This document shows positions 23,326 through 33,653 of a DNA stretch of 64,000 nt, in pieces. The notes under the pieces are model-generated. The model searched no databases, was not told the DNA's origin, and saw only the letters and a program-made list of their open reading frames with translations. Where the stretch lies: contig JAULSU010000003.1 of the NCBI GenBank assembly GCA_030512335.1, forward strand, positions 5,332,001 through 5,396,000, given 5' to 3'. The position numbers were made by a program, and so were the translations under genes. Every line of letters starts with the position of its first letter. Position 1 is the stretch's first letter. The DNA is from Immersiella caudata (lineage: Eukaryota; Ascomycota; Sordariomycetes; Sordariales; Lasiosphaeriaceae).

Positions 23326-24066
23326 TTACGAGTACCCATTCCAAATCCGAGGCGGCCGTTTATAAAAATAGGGATTCGCCCACTCCTCCTCGCTCTTACA
23401 AAGCGTCTCATAAATCATATGCACCCCCCGCAAATTAAACTCCATCCACCCAACGTCCCACCTCCTCCTCCCCTCAACCGGCTCAAACTCCTCTGCGGCC
23501 CGAATCAAAACATCTCGATCATGCTCATCATACTGCGCATCGATCAAGATTCCCTTACCCTTGACATGCACCCTCGGTCCGTCAGGCATGAACGTAAGCG
23601 TCTTAATAGCCGCACCCTCCATAACCTCTTTATCCACATACATGCACACCTTATACCTCGGCGACCAGCGTATCAAATCCTCATTGTCAGCACCCGCACC
23701 AGGCCCATCCCGCTCTTCGGACCTCTCATGTATCCAGTCCCGAAAGAACTCCCTGATCTCATCCTTCGTCGCACCTTTGAACTTTTCCCGATCCTCCATC
23801 GGCTTCCAGGCCATGTAGGGAAGGAGATGTAATTTCCCTTCCTTCTCCATGTGGGCTTTGGTTTTTTGGTGGATGATGCTGAGGAAGTGATTCCATTAGT
23901 CGTCGTCGTCGTAGGAGATGCGGTAGATGAGGAAGCCGAATTTGTGGTGACGGGATTGGAGCATGCTGATGATGATGCTGCGGAAGGTGGAGTCTGGGTC
24001 CGAGTCGGAGTCGAGGGGGGTGTAGGGGGGTGGTGGGGTGGTGGCTGATGGGGGAGCGGTGGCCAT
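23326..24066 (-). pseudogene. LP-family protein 2, interrupted by one in-frame stop
   Basis: The frame from the ATG at 24066 runs through the family start (HHKFGFLIYRISYDDDD), meets TAA at 23898-23896, and then continues in the same frame to a normal family end (RPPRIWNGYS) at 23326. Aligned with the copy at 31300, the TAA falls exactly where that copy has Ala-Leu before Trp. All later landmarks are intact: MEDREKFKGATKDEIREFF, RDGPGAGAD, WSPRYKVCMYVD, DVGWMEFNLRG. Only the first ~56 residues would be made from the normal start. No splice signals that would remove the TAA are obvious. It is either a young pseudogene, a sequencing error, or a stop that is read through; I favour a pseudogene. 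Confidence 0.8.
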
Positions 24067-24756
24067 TCTGAGGGCTTTTCGGGACAGTGGAGGTGAAGGT
24101 GGACAGCTGCGGCGAGGAGCTGCGTTGAAAAGAAATGTGTGTGATCTTATACCTGCTGCTCGAGACTTTTTCAGTTGGTATTGGCTCCGGATGAATGAGA
24201 TAGGAGCGTTGGTGTACCGGACATACAGTGCGGAATAGATTTCAGGTGTTTGTACGCTGTGCCAGGGGCTGCAAAGAGACAACTTGCTTCTACCACTGGC
24301 AACACTTCAAGAAGCTCAAAGATTGAGACTATCACATTGCATTGGTATTCTAGAGAAGATTTGTTGCCCCATTCAAGGTAGTAGCATGCGTCTTGATCCC
24401 GGGGCATTGTCGCCGATAGGGGCAGAACAGTGCAATTGTGAGGCACAGCACACAGCCTTTGTGTTTGTGCAAGGCACTGTGCACGGCTCGCTCGGTAATG
24501 AGACGCAATCTTGGCTGTGCCACCCGTTGGTACTCTGGTCATTCAACCTGATTGGCTGTTTGTGTGCCCACGCATTCAGGGCAGGCGGGCCCATGAAAAC
24601 AGCCGCGGTTGGTGCCTGCTCATTTCCAAGTGAGCCATGGGCGCGGCGGTTACACGAGATCAAATGGATAAAATAACTTCCGCCCCTTTTGACTTTTCAC
24701 TTCAGCTTTTGCTCATGGTCCTCCTTGACTTGTCGAATTTCCTGCAAACCAACGCG
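24067..24756. other. Intergenic, divergent promoters
   Basis: This lies between the LP copy (leftward) and the cysteine-rich gene (rightward). The sequence GATAAAATAAC near 24665 could serve as an AT-rich promoter element of the rightward gene. No gene is seen. Confidence 0.4.
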
Positions 24757-25666
24757 ATGGCACTCCTGCGCTCCGCATTGTTCCTACAGAGCATAGTATC
24801 GGTCGCCAACTCCCAGACATTTTTTGTGGAGCCTTTTACTGCCCCCTACCACAGAGTTAAGGACCCTCTTAGCCAACAATGCCGCGACACGATGAAAACG
24901 ACGCTTGAGTGCTCCTGGACTTTGCAGACTGTCACGCAGTTGTGAGTATGCCCCCAATGCATGAACGTGGCTGAAGAAGGCTGACTGGCCACTTCCCATT
25001 TAGCGATCCTCCTGTCGGATACGCCAACACGCTTGTGGTTCTTGAAGATATTTGCCGGCCAAAGTGCCGACAAGATCTTGTAGAATGGCGACAGAGACTT
25101 GCCTCGCAGTGCAAGTCGACCGACATGCTGGGCGGTTTCGAGAACAACGCAAGTTACCCAAGTACGTATTACCTAGCCCCAGACAGACGAATGAATGTTT
25201 CTAACAGACATCCGCAGCAATGTTCATCCCTGATAACTACCTCTGGGTCTACGATACATATTGCTACAAGAGCAAGACGGACGGGCAATTCTGCTACGTC
25301 GTCGAGAACGAAATCGGACTGTACCGCAATGAGACAAAGGTCGATGTCTGCTCAGACTGCTTCCTTGGCGTGCTGGCGACTGAGTTGAACTCCCCAGTCG
25401 GCTACACCGACGAGCTCGTGGCGGAGTTCAGCTCGGCAACAGAGAAGTGTTCGGCAACGGGCTACAGTTACACGAAGACTTCGTATTCGGATCCAACTCC
25501 GACGGCTGGCTCTGGAGGGCCGGCTTTCACCTCGGCAACGGGAACTTCAACGGGTGCACCGGCAAGCGCGACTACAAGCAGGAGCATTTCAGCAACCTGG
25601 AAGGTGCTCGATCTGAAAAGGGCTATGGGCTTGGTGGCTGCCTGGGTTGCCATGTCGCTTCTGTAA
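24757..25666 (+). CDS. Secreted cysteine-rich protein, LysM-less paralog 2, GPI-like tail
   Basis: Exons are 24757-24941, 25004-25161 and 25218-25666, giving 263 aa. The signal peptide has the core LRSALFLQSIVSVANS. Exon 1 has the same length (185 nt) as in the LysM paralog at 13099, and both introns interrupt the same positions. The shared domain is complete: ICRPKCRQDLVEW, YDTYCYKSKTDGQFC, DVCSDCFLGVLATELNSPVG, and CSATGYSYTKTSYS. A short Thr/Ser/Gly/Ala-rich segment and a hydrophobic C-terminus (GLVAAWVAMSLL) suggest a GPI anchor. There is no LysM repeat. It is the only intact member of these families between or within the right half of the island. Function is unknown. Confidence 0.82.
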
Positions 25667-25790
25667 CTAATAGCAGGTCGTTGGCTAGCATCGCTTCACA
25701 AACCCGCCATGGGTGGAAGCGTATCAACTGCCTCCTAGATTCGAGCCAAGACAGTTGAATTCACTATGTATTTGGAACTATGCCCACCAT

Positions 25791-28700
25791 CTAAGGAGGA
25801 GGAAGACTAACAATATACCGTAGATCCCTCTCCAACATCCGCAGCTCGTTGAAAACCCGAGGGGCGTTGGCAGGGCTCAGCCCGTTGGCAATCGCAGTCC
25901 GATAAGCGTTACTGGCGCACCGAATCACGGATCTGGGCCAAGTTCTGGGCCATCAGACAGCTGCTTCCCAGTAGTCTGGGTCAAACTCGTCAAAGGTTTC
26001 CAGCAGATTTCGAAGCACTTGCACGCGGCTGGCAATCCATCTGTACTGTTGTCGGAAGTGACGGCGGGCGTTTTGGATGTCGGCGAGGACTTCGGGCTCG
26101 TGCATGTAGCGCCAGATGGTGGCGGTCTGTAAAGGGTGTGTCGGTTTGTGATGATTCTTCAGCTCGGCAGAAATTCAGGGGGTGTCGACTCACATGTCTC
26201 ATTGGCTCAAGCCATTCGTCCTCGTCGGTCCCGGTAATGATGGAATCGGATATGTATCGTTGTATCAACCTGTCGGCAATGGGGCGCATTCTCGTGCCGT
26301 CGTCTTTTACAAACATGAGTCGCCTCTTTTGGCCGTTCAGGACGTTTTGGAGTGGCCGGAAAGACTTGCGCCAGGTCATTGAGCCGAGGATTTCGCCTTT
26401 GATATTGTTAATATTGCGAAAGGCGCACCTGCTTCCTGGAGTCACTGCCGGTCCGCTCGGGGGGCAAGTTGTTGGTGTGGTACTCCCCAGTATGGTCGGA
26501 TGTCGTTGTAGTCGATGGTGGGTGTGATCATTTGGGTGCCAGATGGGAGGGCGCCGGTCAAGATGGCTCGCATGAAGTCTCGGACGTATTGGATCTGAAA
26601 TTGGCGCTGGCGGTTACTCTCTGCCTCTGGGAATGGGTGACGGATATGGAAATGAGAAAAAGAAGCAAAAGGTGGAGATAGTACCTCGATGGGATGATCA
26701 ATCTCGAAACCGTCGAGATTTGGGAGCAAGGCCCCGCGGAATTGCTCGACCTCGGTAGTGGAGCAAACAGTGTTGTTGTATGCCCTGTCGTATCGTCAAC
26801 ATGCACGAAGGGTTGACAGCGCTGTTTGACTTTGGTAAAGGGGTAGGCTCACCTATACACGTAGGGACTTGTGTTCCGTCCATTGCGTTTCTCATAAAAC
26901 CGCGAGGGGCCAGGATACCGCCTTGCATAAAACCACAAGATGTTTCCCCTCAAGTCCGTGGCCGACGCGTTTCTCATTCCTGACGTGCCTGGAGGTCCTT
27001 TCCCACCTTGCCTTGCGATCAAGTCGTGCCCAAAAGCGAGCTCGTCATGACCATCATCGCCAGGGGAGGGCACCCAGGGCGGAGGGTCCTCACATTCAAC
27101 GTCATCCGGGTCTTTATCGCTATCAAAATAGTACAGGTCGCGCTCGCAGAGCTCGGGGTCTTCGTTACATACGCTTGTGAAGCATATGAACTCCTCCAGG
27201 TCCGTGTTTGGCGTGTAACACAAAGACTTGCTTCTACCCCCTGAAGTGTCACCAAACATCAGCGTCAGTTCTTTCCGCAACCTTCGTGCTAGGCACTTCT
27301 TACAGCACATTCGTGTGGTGGACTTCAAGTCGCGCGTAGGAGCGTAACTATAGGCGCAACCGAAGATGTTATCACCGGTCTGAGACCGGGCCAATGTCAC
27401 CTCCCGTTCATTGCACGCGTTGACGGCACAGTCGCCCTGTCCCAGCCAATGGCAATTCAAGAACGGACTCCTATCGCGTTTACAGCAGAAGCACTGGTCA
27501 TGCCGAAGGATGGTGCATCCAGCGTCATCGAGGTTGCCCATCGCAAGTTCTGCCTCGCCGAGCTCACAGTACTCAGCACTGACAGTTTCATGGTCAGCTC
27601 ATAACATCACGGGGTGGTTCGGGGTATCAGACAGCATGTAAGTCCCTGCATCCACAAAGACAATTTTGTTGACGCTATCGTTCAACACCCTCTGCAGACA
27701 GGCGGTGTCATCCGTGACGCCATCACCTTTGCAACTGTCCTTGGTGTGAACAAAGCCACCCACTTCAAACTCACCGTACTGAGGCTTTGGTCTCTCGGCA
27801 TACGGATGTTGTAGTAGATTTTAGGGGATTCGTCGGACTAAGCAGTGACTTGACTCGAAGCGTCTTCGACTCTCGGAATTCTCCTTGTCGAGATTTGTAT
27901 CGGAATAGCCCCGACCCACAGTCAGCGAGTCAACTGCTTTTTGGGAGCCTTGGGCCTTGCTGTCCTTGTGCCCTTGCCGTCTGGCTTTCTGAGCCATGCC
28001 CCTACCCCTTCAAAGACTACGTTGTCTAGGGAAAGGGAGGTTCTTCCGGATGTTGTGGTGTTGGTGTTGGCGACTACAATTGCGACTTCGACGTTTTTTA
28101 ATGCTGAGTCGATTACCGTGATTGAGCCTACGTGGCCGCCTCCTGAGCCGTTGGTGAGGTTGAAGCCGACTTTGGCGTTCTCTATGCGGATGCTCTTCCA
28201 CATCTGCGTTCATGCAGAGTATTGGCGAGTGTCTTGCATCGAATCCAGCGGCACCTTACCCATCCCCAATCCCATATTATCGAAACAGCCGTTTTAACGT
28301 TGATGAATGTCAGCCTCTGGGCTGTGAACTGTTGGTTGCCACCCCCTGAAAACCACTGTCAGTCTCGGATCCGGTACCAGTAGCTTGTACAACCGGACAC
28401 TGGAGTTCTGACATATTCCAATGTTTCCCCCGTTGAAGATCAGTTCAATCATATGACCCCCACTGCCGTTCTCCGCATATGTTCGGGAAAGTGTCAATCA
28501 TGTCCCGGGCTGGTGTGTGAAGACCATCGTCGCTCACAAATCGCTATCTGCTCGGTGGCAGCACTGGTAGAGCATCTAAACTCAACATTGTACAGGTTCG
28601 TGGCCTGGGCAACTTGGTAGTGCAGTGCTGACATCACCCTAGGTCTCACCGTTTCGCTGATGTCGATGATCAAGTTTCGGATTTGACGGTTGAAGTTGGC

Positions 28701-29813
28701 CTGTCAGAGGGTAAGCAGCTATCACGATATATCGAACTACAGAGAGTACGTACAGTGTTGATGTAATATTCGTGATCACGACCATCCTCATCGACCTTAC
28801 CGTCACCCCAAGACCTGTCGGTGGAAAGAAATCAGGCCCAAGAATCGAGAAACGTCCTGGGGGATTTCGGCGTCGGTGGGTTATTGGCCTATAGTATTTT
28901 CTGCGTTAGGAGCCTGCCGCCCAATCCGGGCAGAAGGGGAATCAAATACATCACCAATGACCTGCATCCCGTAGCTGATCTCGATAGCTGAGCTGACCAG
29001 ATACGTCCCTGGGGGGAAATAGATGATAGCGCCCATGACGGTAGAGCCGTACCACTCCGCGTAGCAGGATTGCGTGTCAGTGATGGCCTTGTTGATGGCG
29101 TCTATGTCATCCTTGAAAAAAGATTAGCCAGGGGGCTGATTTGAGTTCCAAACATCGCTTTCTTACAGTTACTCCGTCGCCAACTGCGCCGTACTTCCTC
29201 ACGTTACGAAAGACCTGTATCCTCAATGTGAGAAGTTTGCCCGCTAAATATGCTAAGAGAGTCGAAGCATACCACATGATTTAGGTTGTTCCCCTAGGGC
29301 TATGATCCCATATGCTTGATGTCCTCCATCCAAAACGGGCCAGCGGCTGCTGTTACCTTGATCGAGACGTCCACAGGCCTGTGAGTCTGGTTCAAAGAGC
29401 TTCTATTCAGCGCATCAACTGCTTCCACGAGTCGTGTGGCAGAAGCTAGCTCAGAGCTGAATTTCACTCGGGGTCGAGGAAAAGGGGCTCGTCTTCTCTC
29501 GGGGCGGAACTTGTAAGAATTTCTGGACGGCGAAGCGAGGCGTGCCCTGTTAACTGCGTCTTGTTTTTCCATGGCTTCGTCCACAAGAACTCGGGCAGCG
29601 GTATACTGGGATAATGTGACGTTTCCCAGCTTAGCTGGAAGGGCAACATCTCGGCGTAGAAGAGAGGGTCTTGGGAACCAAAATGGGCTCTTGTCGTTTT
29701 GGGACGCTTCGCTTCTGATCAGGCCACTAACGAAACCGAGAAAATGGCTGAAGGGGGGGAAACGCGAGACAGATGGCGGCGATAGCCGCCGCCAGAATCA
29801 CATAGTGCCTCAT
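25791..29813 (-). pseudogene. Decayed GH55-type glucanase copy (right arm)
   Basis: Exon by exon this matches the gene at 16943-22995, but it is broken at many points. A one-base excess in a C run (29753-29759) shifts the frame in the signal peptide. Two Trp codons after GS are replaced by TAG (about 29304-29312). A TGA interrupts the block that ends in HEYYINT near 28820. The intron acceptor before the AENGSGG block is lost, and one base is missing near 27968. At about 27620 the second beta-helix is cut short after Leu-Ser-Asp-Thr and the sequence jumps to the second cysteine module, so about half the enzyme is deleted. The C-terminal domain has a frameshift near 26460 and a TGA near 25960. 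The stretch 26849-27541 remains open over 230 codons and could still be expressed as a fragment. The intron matching 19038-19100 of the intact copy is absent here. Confidence 0.9.
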
Positions 29814-30550
29814 GTCTTGATCATCAAGAGCGCCACCATGTTCACCTTCTGGTCATGTTCAATATTGGCTGTGCTTCTTTGACATCCTCGGTGCGGGTTG
29901 ACAGCAGACGCTGTCTGGTAGGCAAGAAATTACCAGGGACGCGAAGAACCAGAGATTCCATCTCCCATGCCCTTCCCAAACCACGACTGGGCGCTTCTCC
30001 TTCTGTTTCCCGAATCCACCGCCGAGACTTCAAATTAGGGGCAGTTTCGGTTGATGACATTTCATTGATTACGCCGTAAAGAAACGAGGACATTAGTTCT
30101 ACACTTGGGGGTCAAGACACATTGCCTTCCCCTGGATATATTGGCACGCCACGCCTTTGCGTGTGGGGGCCGTTACGGTAGGGCAACGAACCGGCTACCG
30201 GCTACTAGCCAGTACCTGGGTTCATCTAGGCATACTTTTGAGATTGAAAAGATAAGGTAGTAATATACCTCGGGTCGGCCATGCACCCTTAGAGCCGACA
30301 AAGAGGGATCTCTTCAGTCACTCCTAATTTCAGGTGTGCTCCCCGGTCTGTTCCATCCTCACTCGGAATCAGAATCCTGCCCTACTATACCAGGAGGGTC
30401 TAGATCTTGGGATGGCTGCAGTTGCACTCTATCAGTTATGTTCAGCCATAGTGCTTACGATCAACAGCCACCAAACAGAACAAATGCGTGTTTCCATCCC
30501 CGAGAACTACCTGAACGTACGATATGGTAGCCCTCGTCAAACCCAACCCC
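29814..30550. other. Intergenic
   Basis: This contains the former promoter of the GH55 remnant. No gene is seen; a short + strand frame at 30334-30603 has no family features. Confidence 0.4.
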
Positions 30551-30592
30551 TCAGGAAAATCCATTCCACACCTTGGGCGGCCTCCTGTAAAA

Positions 30593-31300
30593 TTACGGAC
30601 TAGTCCACTCCTCCTCACTCATACACAACGTCTCATACACCATATGCACGCCCCTTAGCGTAAAATACATCCACCCCACATCCCACCCCCTTCTCCCCTC
30701 TACCTCCTCAAAATCCTCCCTCGCCCCGACCGCCGACCGCCGGAGCACATCCCGATCATGCTCATCATACTGCCCATCCACCACTACCCCCTTCCCCTGA
30801 ACATGAAGCTGCGGCCCGCCGGGAAGAAAATCCACCGTTTGCATCTTCGCCCCCTGCATCATCTCCCCGTTTACATACATACAGGCCTTGTACCGTGGCG
30901 ACCAGCGTATTAACTCCGTATTATCGACCCCCGCTCCAGGCCCATCTCTATCTTCAGACCTCTCGTGTATCCAATCCCGGAAGAATTCGCGTATCTCATC
31001 CTTCGTCGCGCCTTCAAACTTTTCTCGATCTTCCATTGGTGTCCAGGCTATGTGCGGAAGGAGATGCTCCTTTTTTTCGAGAACCACGTATTCGCGGGTT
31101 TGCTGGTCGATGATGTTGAGGTAGTTTTGCCAGAGGGCGTCGTTATCGTAGTTGACGCGGTAGATGAGGAAGCCGAATTTGTGGTGGTGGGAGTTGAGCA
31201 TGCTGGTGATGATGTGCCGGAAGGTGGAGTCTGGGTCCGAGTCGGAGTCTGTGGGGGCGTAGGGAGGGGGGAGGTGGGTGGGAGGTGTGGTGGTCGTCAT
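30593..31300 (-). CDS. LP-family protein 3, stop shortens C-terminus
   Basis: The ATG at 31300 gives about 235 aa; an upstream ATG at 31372 would add 24 residues. The Pro-rich lead PPPYAPTDSDSDPDSTF and the blocks HHHKFGFLIYR, MEDREKFEGATKDEIREFF, RDGPGAGVDN, WSPRYKACMYV and DVGWMYFTLRG match LP copies 1 and 2. The frame ends at TAA right after EEWTSP. The following codons in the same frame still encode the family C-terminus FYRRPPKVWNGFS and then TGA at 30553-30551. The TAA replaces the Tyr that copy 2 has at this place, so about 14 residues are lost. The protein may still fold. It sits between the GH55 remnant and the LysM remnant, mirroring LP1 in the left arm. Confidence 0.8.
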   Translation of the reverse strand: MTTTTPPTHLPPPYAPTDSDSDPDSTFRHIITSMLNSHHHKFGFLIYRVNYDNDALWQNYLNIIDQQTREYVVLEKKEHLLPHIAWTPMEDREKFEGATKDEIREFFRDWIHERSEDRDGPGAGVDNTELIRWSPRYKACMYVNGEMMQGAKMQTVDFLPGGPQLHVQGKGVVVDGQYDEHDRDVLRRSAVGAREDFEEVEGRRGWDVGWMYFTLRGVHMVYETLCMSEEEWTSP

Positions 31301-31984
31301 GTTGGGGGCTAGGTTTGGCGCGAGGGGTGAGGTGTTGAGATTGGGATGGGCAGATAGCTTGTTGGACGGCACGGCGGGTGTTTTTGCTGATGCGACGTGA
31401 TGATGAAGCCTCCCTTTGCCGCTGTAGGACCTCTGATGAATGAGACGTCGGTGAGGTGAATGGTTGCAATAAACGCAGCAGCGATGCTGGTGAGTTTGCT
31501 TGCCGACAATTTCTCAGGCCTTCGAGCCAGGTATTTGAAGGCTGATGTCGCAGCGCAGTCGAGGGCGGTCCGAATCGTGGTCGGGACGGCCGTTAATAAA
31601 GGGGAAATTCCAACCTGCTGACGGCGCAGTGCGCTCCGATAAGAATCAGGGGCTGTCGCACTGTGTTCCTCTTATGCTCGTGGGGTTCTCGGGAAGGGAC
31701 CGCGGCCCAAGCCAGGGGGGGTTGCCCCCTAGAAATGAAATCATATACTGTGTATAGTGCTTGTACTACAAGGTTCGTTGTCGTTGGGGGCTGTCGCCTT
31801 GCACTGATCACGGCCAGAGGGGCCCGATATGATTGCAAAAGAAGTCACAATTCCAGTAGTCCTCATTTCATAACTCGTTTACCGGCGGAGGCATCTGCTT
31901 AATAATTGTACCGCATTTAAAATGCGAAGCGAAGTCTCCAGACATCTACCCTTGAAACCGCTCAGACTAGCACCCGTAATCAGT
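31301..31984. other. Intergenic
   Basis: It holds the promoter of LP copy 3 and the 3' flank of the LysM remnant. No gene is seen. Confidence 0.4.
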
Positions 31985-33260
31985 TTCCCTTGGGTGCACT
32001 CACATAACTGTACTTCGAAAGGAGCTCGCAGTTTGCCATCTCCTTGGGGAGACTGGGATTCCAAGCAAGAAAGTCAGCCACGGGGACCCTCTCAGTGATG
32101 CGACAAAAAGACAGTGGCTCAAGCCTTCTTTCGAGAATCCTTCGTCGATGTCTTCATCTTCGGCGTCCTGCCAGAGGGTGCATGAAGTGACAGAGCCAGG
32201 CGCGTGTGGCTTCTGTGGTTGCGGTGCGAATGTGAACGAGGGATTCAGGGCCGAAGTGCTCATTAGGCTGGTCGTCGCGAAGTTACCTGCCGTCGGGGTG
32301 CTCAATGTTGTGGTTACCGTGGCGTTGCCGTAGCTATCACATTCATATGTTAGTACTCATATCGTGAGTCCAGCTGTGACCACGTACCCAACGCAGATGG
32401 CATAGTCGAGCCAAGTCTTGATGTTTTGACAGCCACTGCTGAAGATGGGATTCCAGGCCAGAATATCCTCCGGAGTGACCCCATATCTCTCGGTGAGGGA
32501 CCGGCATGTGTCAGGTGGCGTGATCAAATGAGGAGTACAGGAATCGGGTAGGCAGATGTATGATCCTGGTTTATTCAAGTCCTTGCACCAGACGTTGAGT
32601 TCATTCTTCTCGATGATGCCGTACGACGATGCTTTCTGCCTTATGGCAATGCTGTTACATGTGTCTCCTGGCCATACCCATGTATGTGCGTGCACATGTC
32701 GTAGTTGTGACTGACTCCGTCGTTCTTGTTGGAGTTGTCGAGCCCAAAACTGCTAGGTGCTATGACGGATGAGTAAGTCGACCGCGTATACGTGTAACCT
32801 GTTGCCGAACACTTTGATGTTGCAGAGGAAAACTGAGATGCTGAGTCGTTACCGAAGCCAACAGGGAGGGAGCTGAGTTGAACAGCCAGGATGCCGAGCA
32901 TGCGCTCAGAGCAGACATCGGGCTGCTGGGACTGGTTTCGCATCTCCCCGAGGTAGAGATCGCAAAACCTCCCGTCTGTCTTGTCTCTATAACAGGATAC
33001 ATCGCATGTGTGAAGATAGTGATCGATGGCAATGGTCGCTGTTGTCTTTTGTTAGACTATCGACCGCCCTATTATTTTGTACAAGGTTGAACACTTCCCT
33101 AGGAATGCCTGTCTGTCCAAAATCATCACATCGCTTGGTTTGCAGGTTGAGACAATCTTCGATCGAAGATTTACCAGGTCGCCCCGGCACTCCCCGATAC
33201 ATATCCTGTCGATGAGATCGGGATTGAGAACTTGTGCAATTCGGGGGTTGCTATACATCT
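31985..33260 (-). pseudogene. Decayed LysM protein copy (right arm)
   Basis: The remnant starts at exon 2 of the family (DLIDRICIGECRGDLVNLRS, 33258 downward). No signal-peptide exon is found in the 400 bp upstream, where the HET promoter now lies, so the 5' end is missing. The exon 3 block DVSCYRDKTG is followed by a frameshift before GEMRNQSQQPDVC, and the second Cys of the CSDC motif is Arg (CSERM). A further frameshift lies before LysM 1 (DTCNSIAIRQKASSYGIIEKN). LysM 2 (DTCRSLTERYGVTPEDILAWN) is intact over 100 codons (32695-32357). The last exon keeps QKPHAPGS and then shifts frame inside the third LysM-like unit. The mirrored partner is the gene at 13099-14690. Confidence 0.85.
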
Positions 33261-33653
33261 CGAGAGTCAGTCAAGGGCTACAGTGGCTCGCAACCTAAGC
33301 ACATGGGAAGCAGGATGTCCGGGGTGGGCGGTTGAGATGGGACAACACCTTGGTGAGACATACAACTTTGTTGGGGTCGCCAGGGCATTACGTAGCCCCT
33401 TTTCCTCTTCAATCCCTTGACACCTTATTACTCCCCTTTACCGCCCTTTCTGCGCACCAAAATCCCTCAAATCCCCCCTCCACCCCCCTTCTCTCACATA
33501 GCCCCGTGGCCGATGCATGTGGCGTGTCTCCATTTGGCCCTAGCGCGGTAGCCGCACGAGCTGAACAGGAGCGGGGACCCTATCCCAACCTCTCCCCACC
33601 TTTTCCAACGGACGCCGCAGACGTTCATTCTCTCTTCAGCAACGAACTAGAAC
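33261..33653 (+). promoter_or_regulatory. Promoter and 5' UTR region of HET gene
   Basis: This region is pyrimidine-rich from about 33400 to 33500 (CCCCTTTTCCTCTTC and similar), as is common upstream of fungal genes. No open frame with family features is seen. Confidence 0.4.

Larger units (their letters stand above)
13099..33260. repeat. Inverted duplication of a LysM-LP-GH55 three-gene module
   Basis: The left arm on the + strand carries a LysM protein (13099-14690), an LP protein (15277-16182) and GH55 (16943-22995). The right arm on the - strand carries the same families in mirrored order: LysM remnant (33260-31985), LP (31300-30551) and GH55 remnant (29813-25791). An LP pseudogene and a LysM-less paralog sit between the arms. 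The copies are clearly related protein by protein but have diverged well beyond a recent duplication. The arm limits are gene limits; I did not map nucleotide breakpoints. Confidence 0.85.

Noticed and set aside
26849..27541. Treating the 230-codon C-terminal fragment of the GH55 remnant as an independent gene
   Set aside because: It begins inside a cysteine module, lacks a signal peptide and aligns collinearly with the middle of the intact GH55 protein, so it is part of the relic.
13099..33260. A recent perfect palindrome
   Set aside because: The arms are clearly diverged in sequence and spacing, so this is an old inverted duplication rather than an assembly palindrome.
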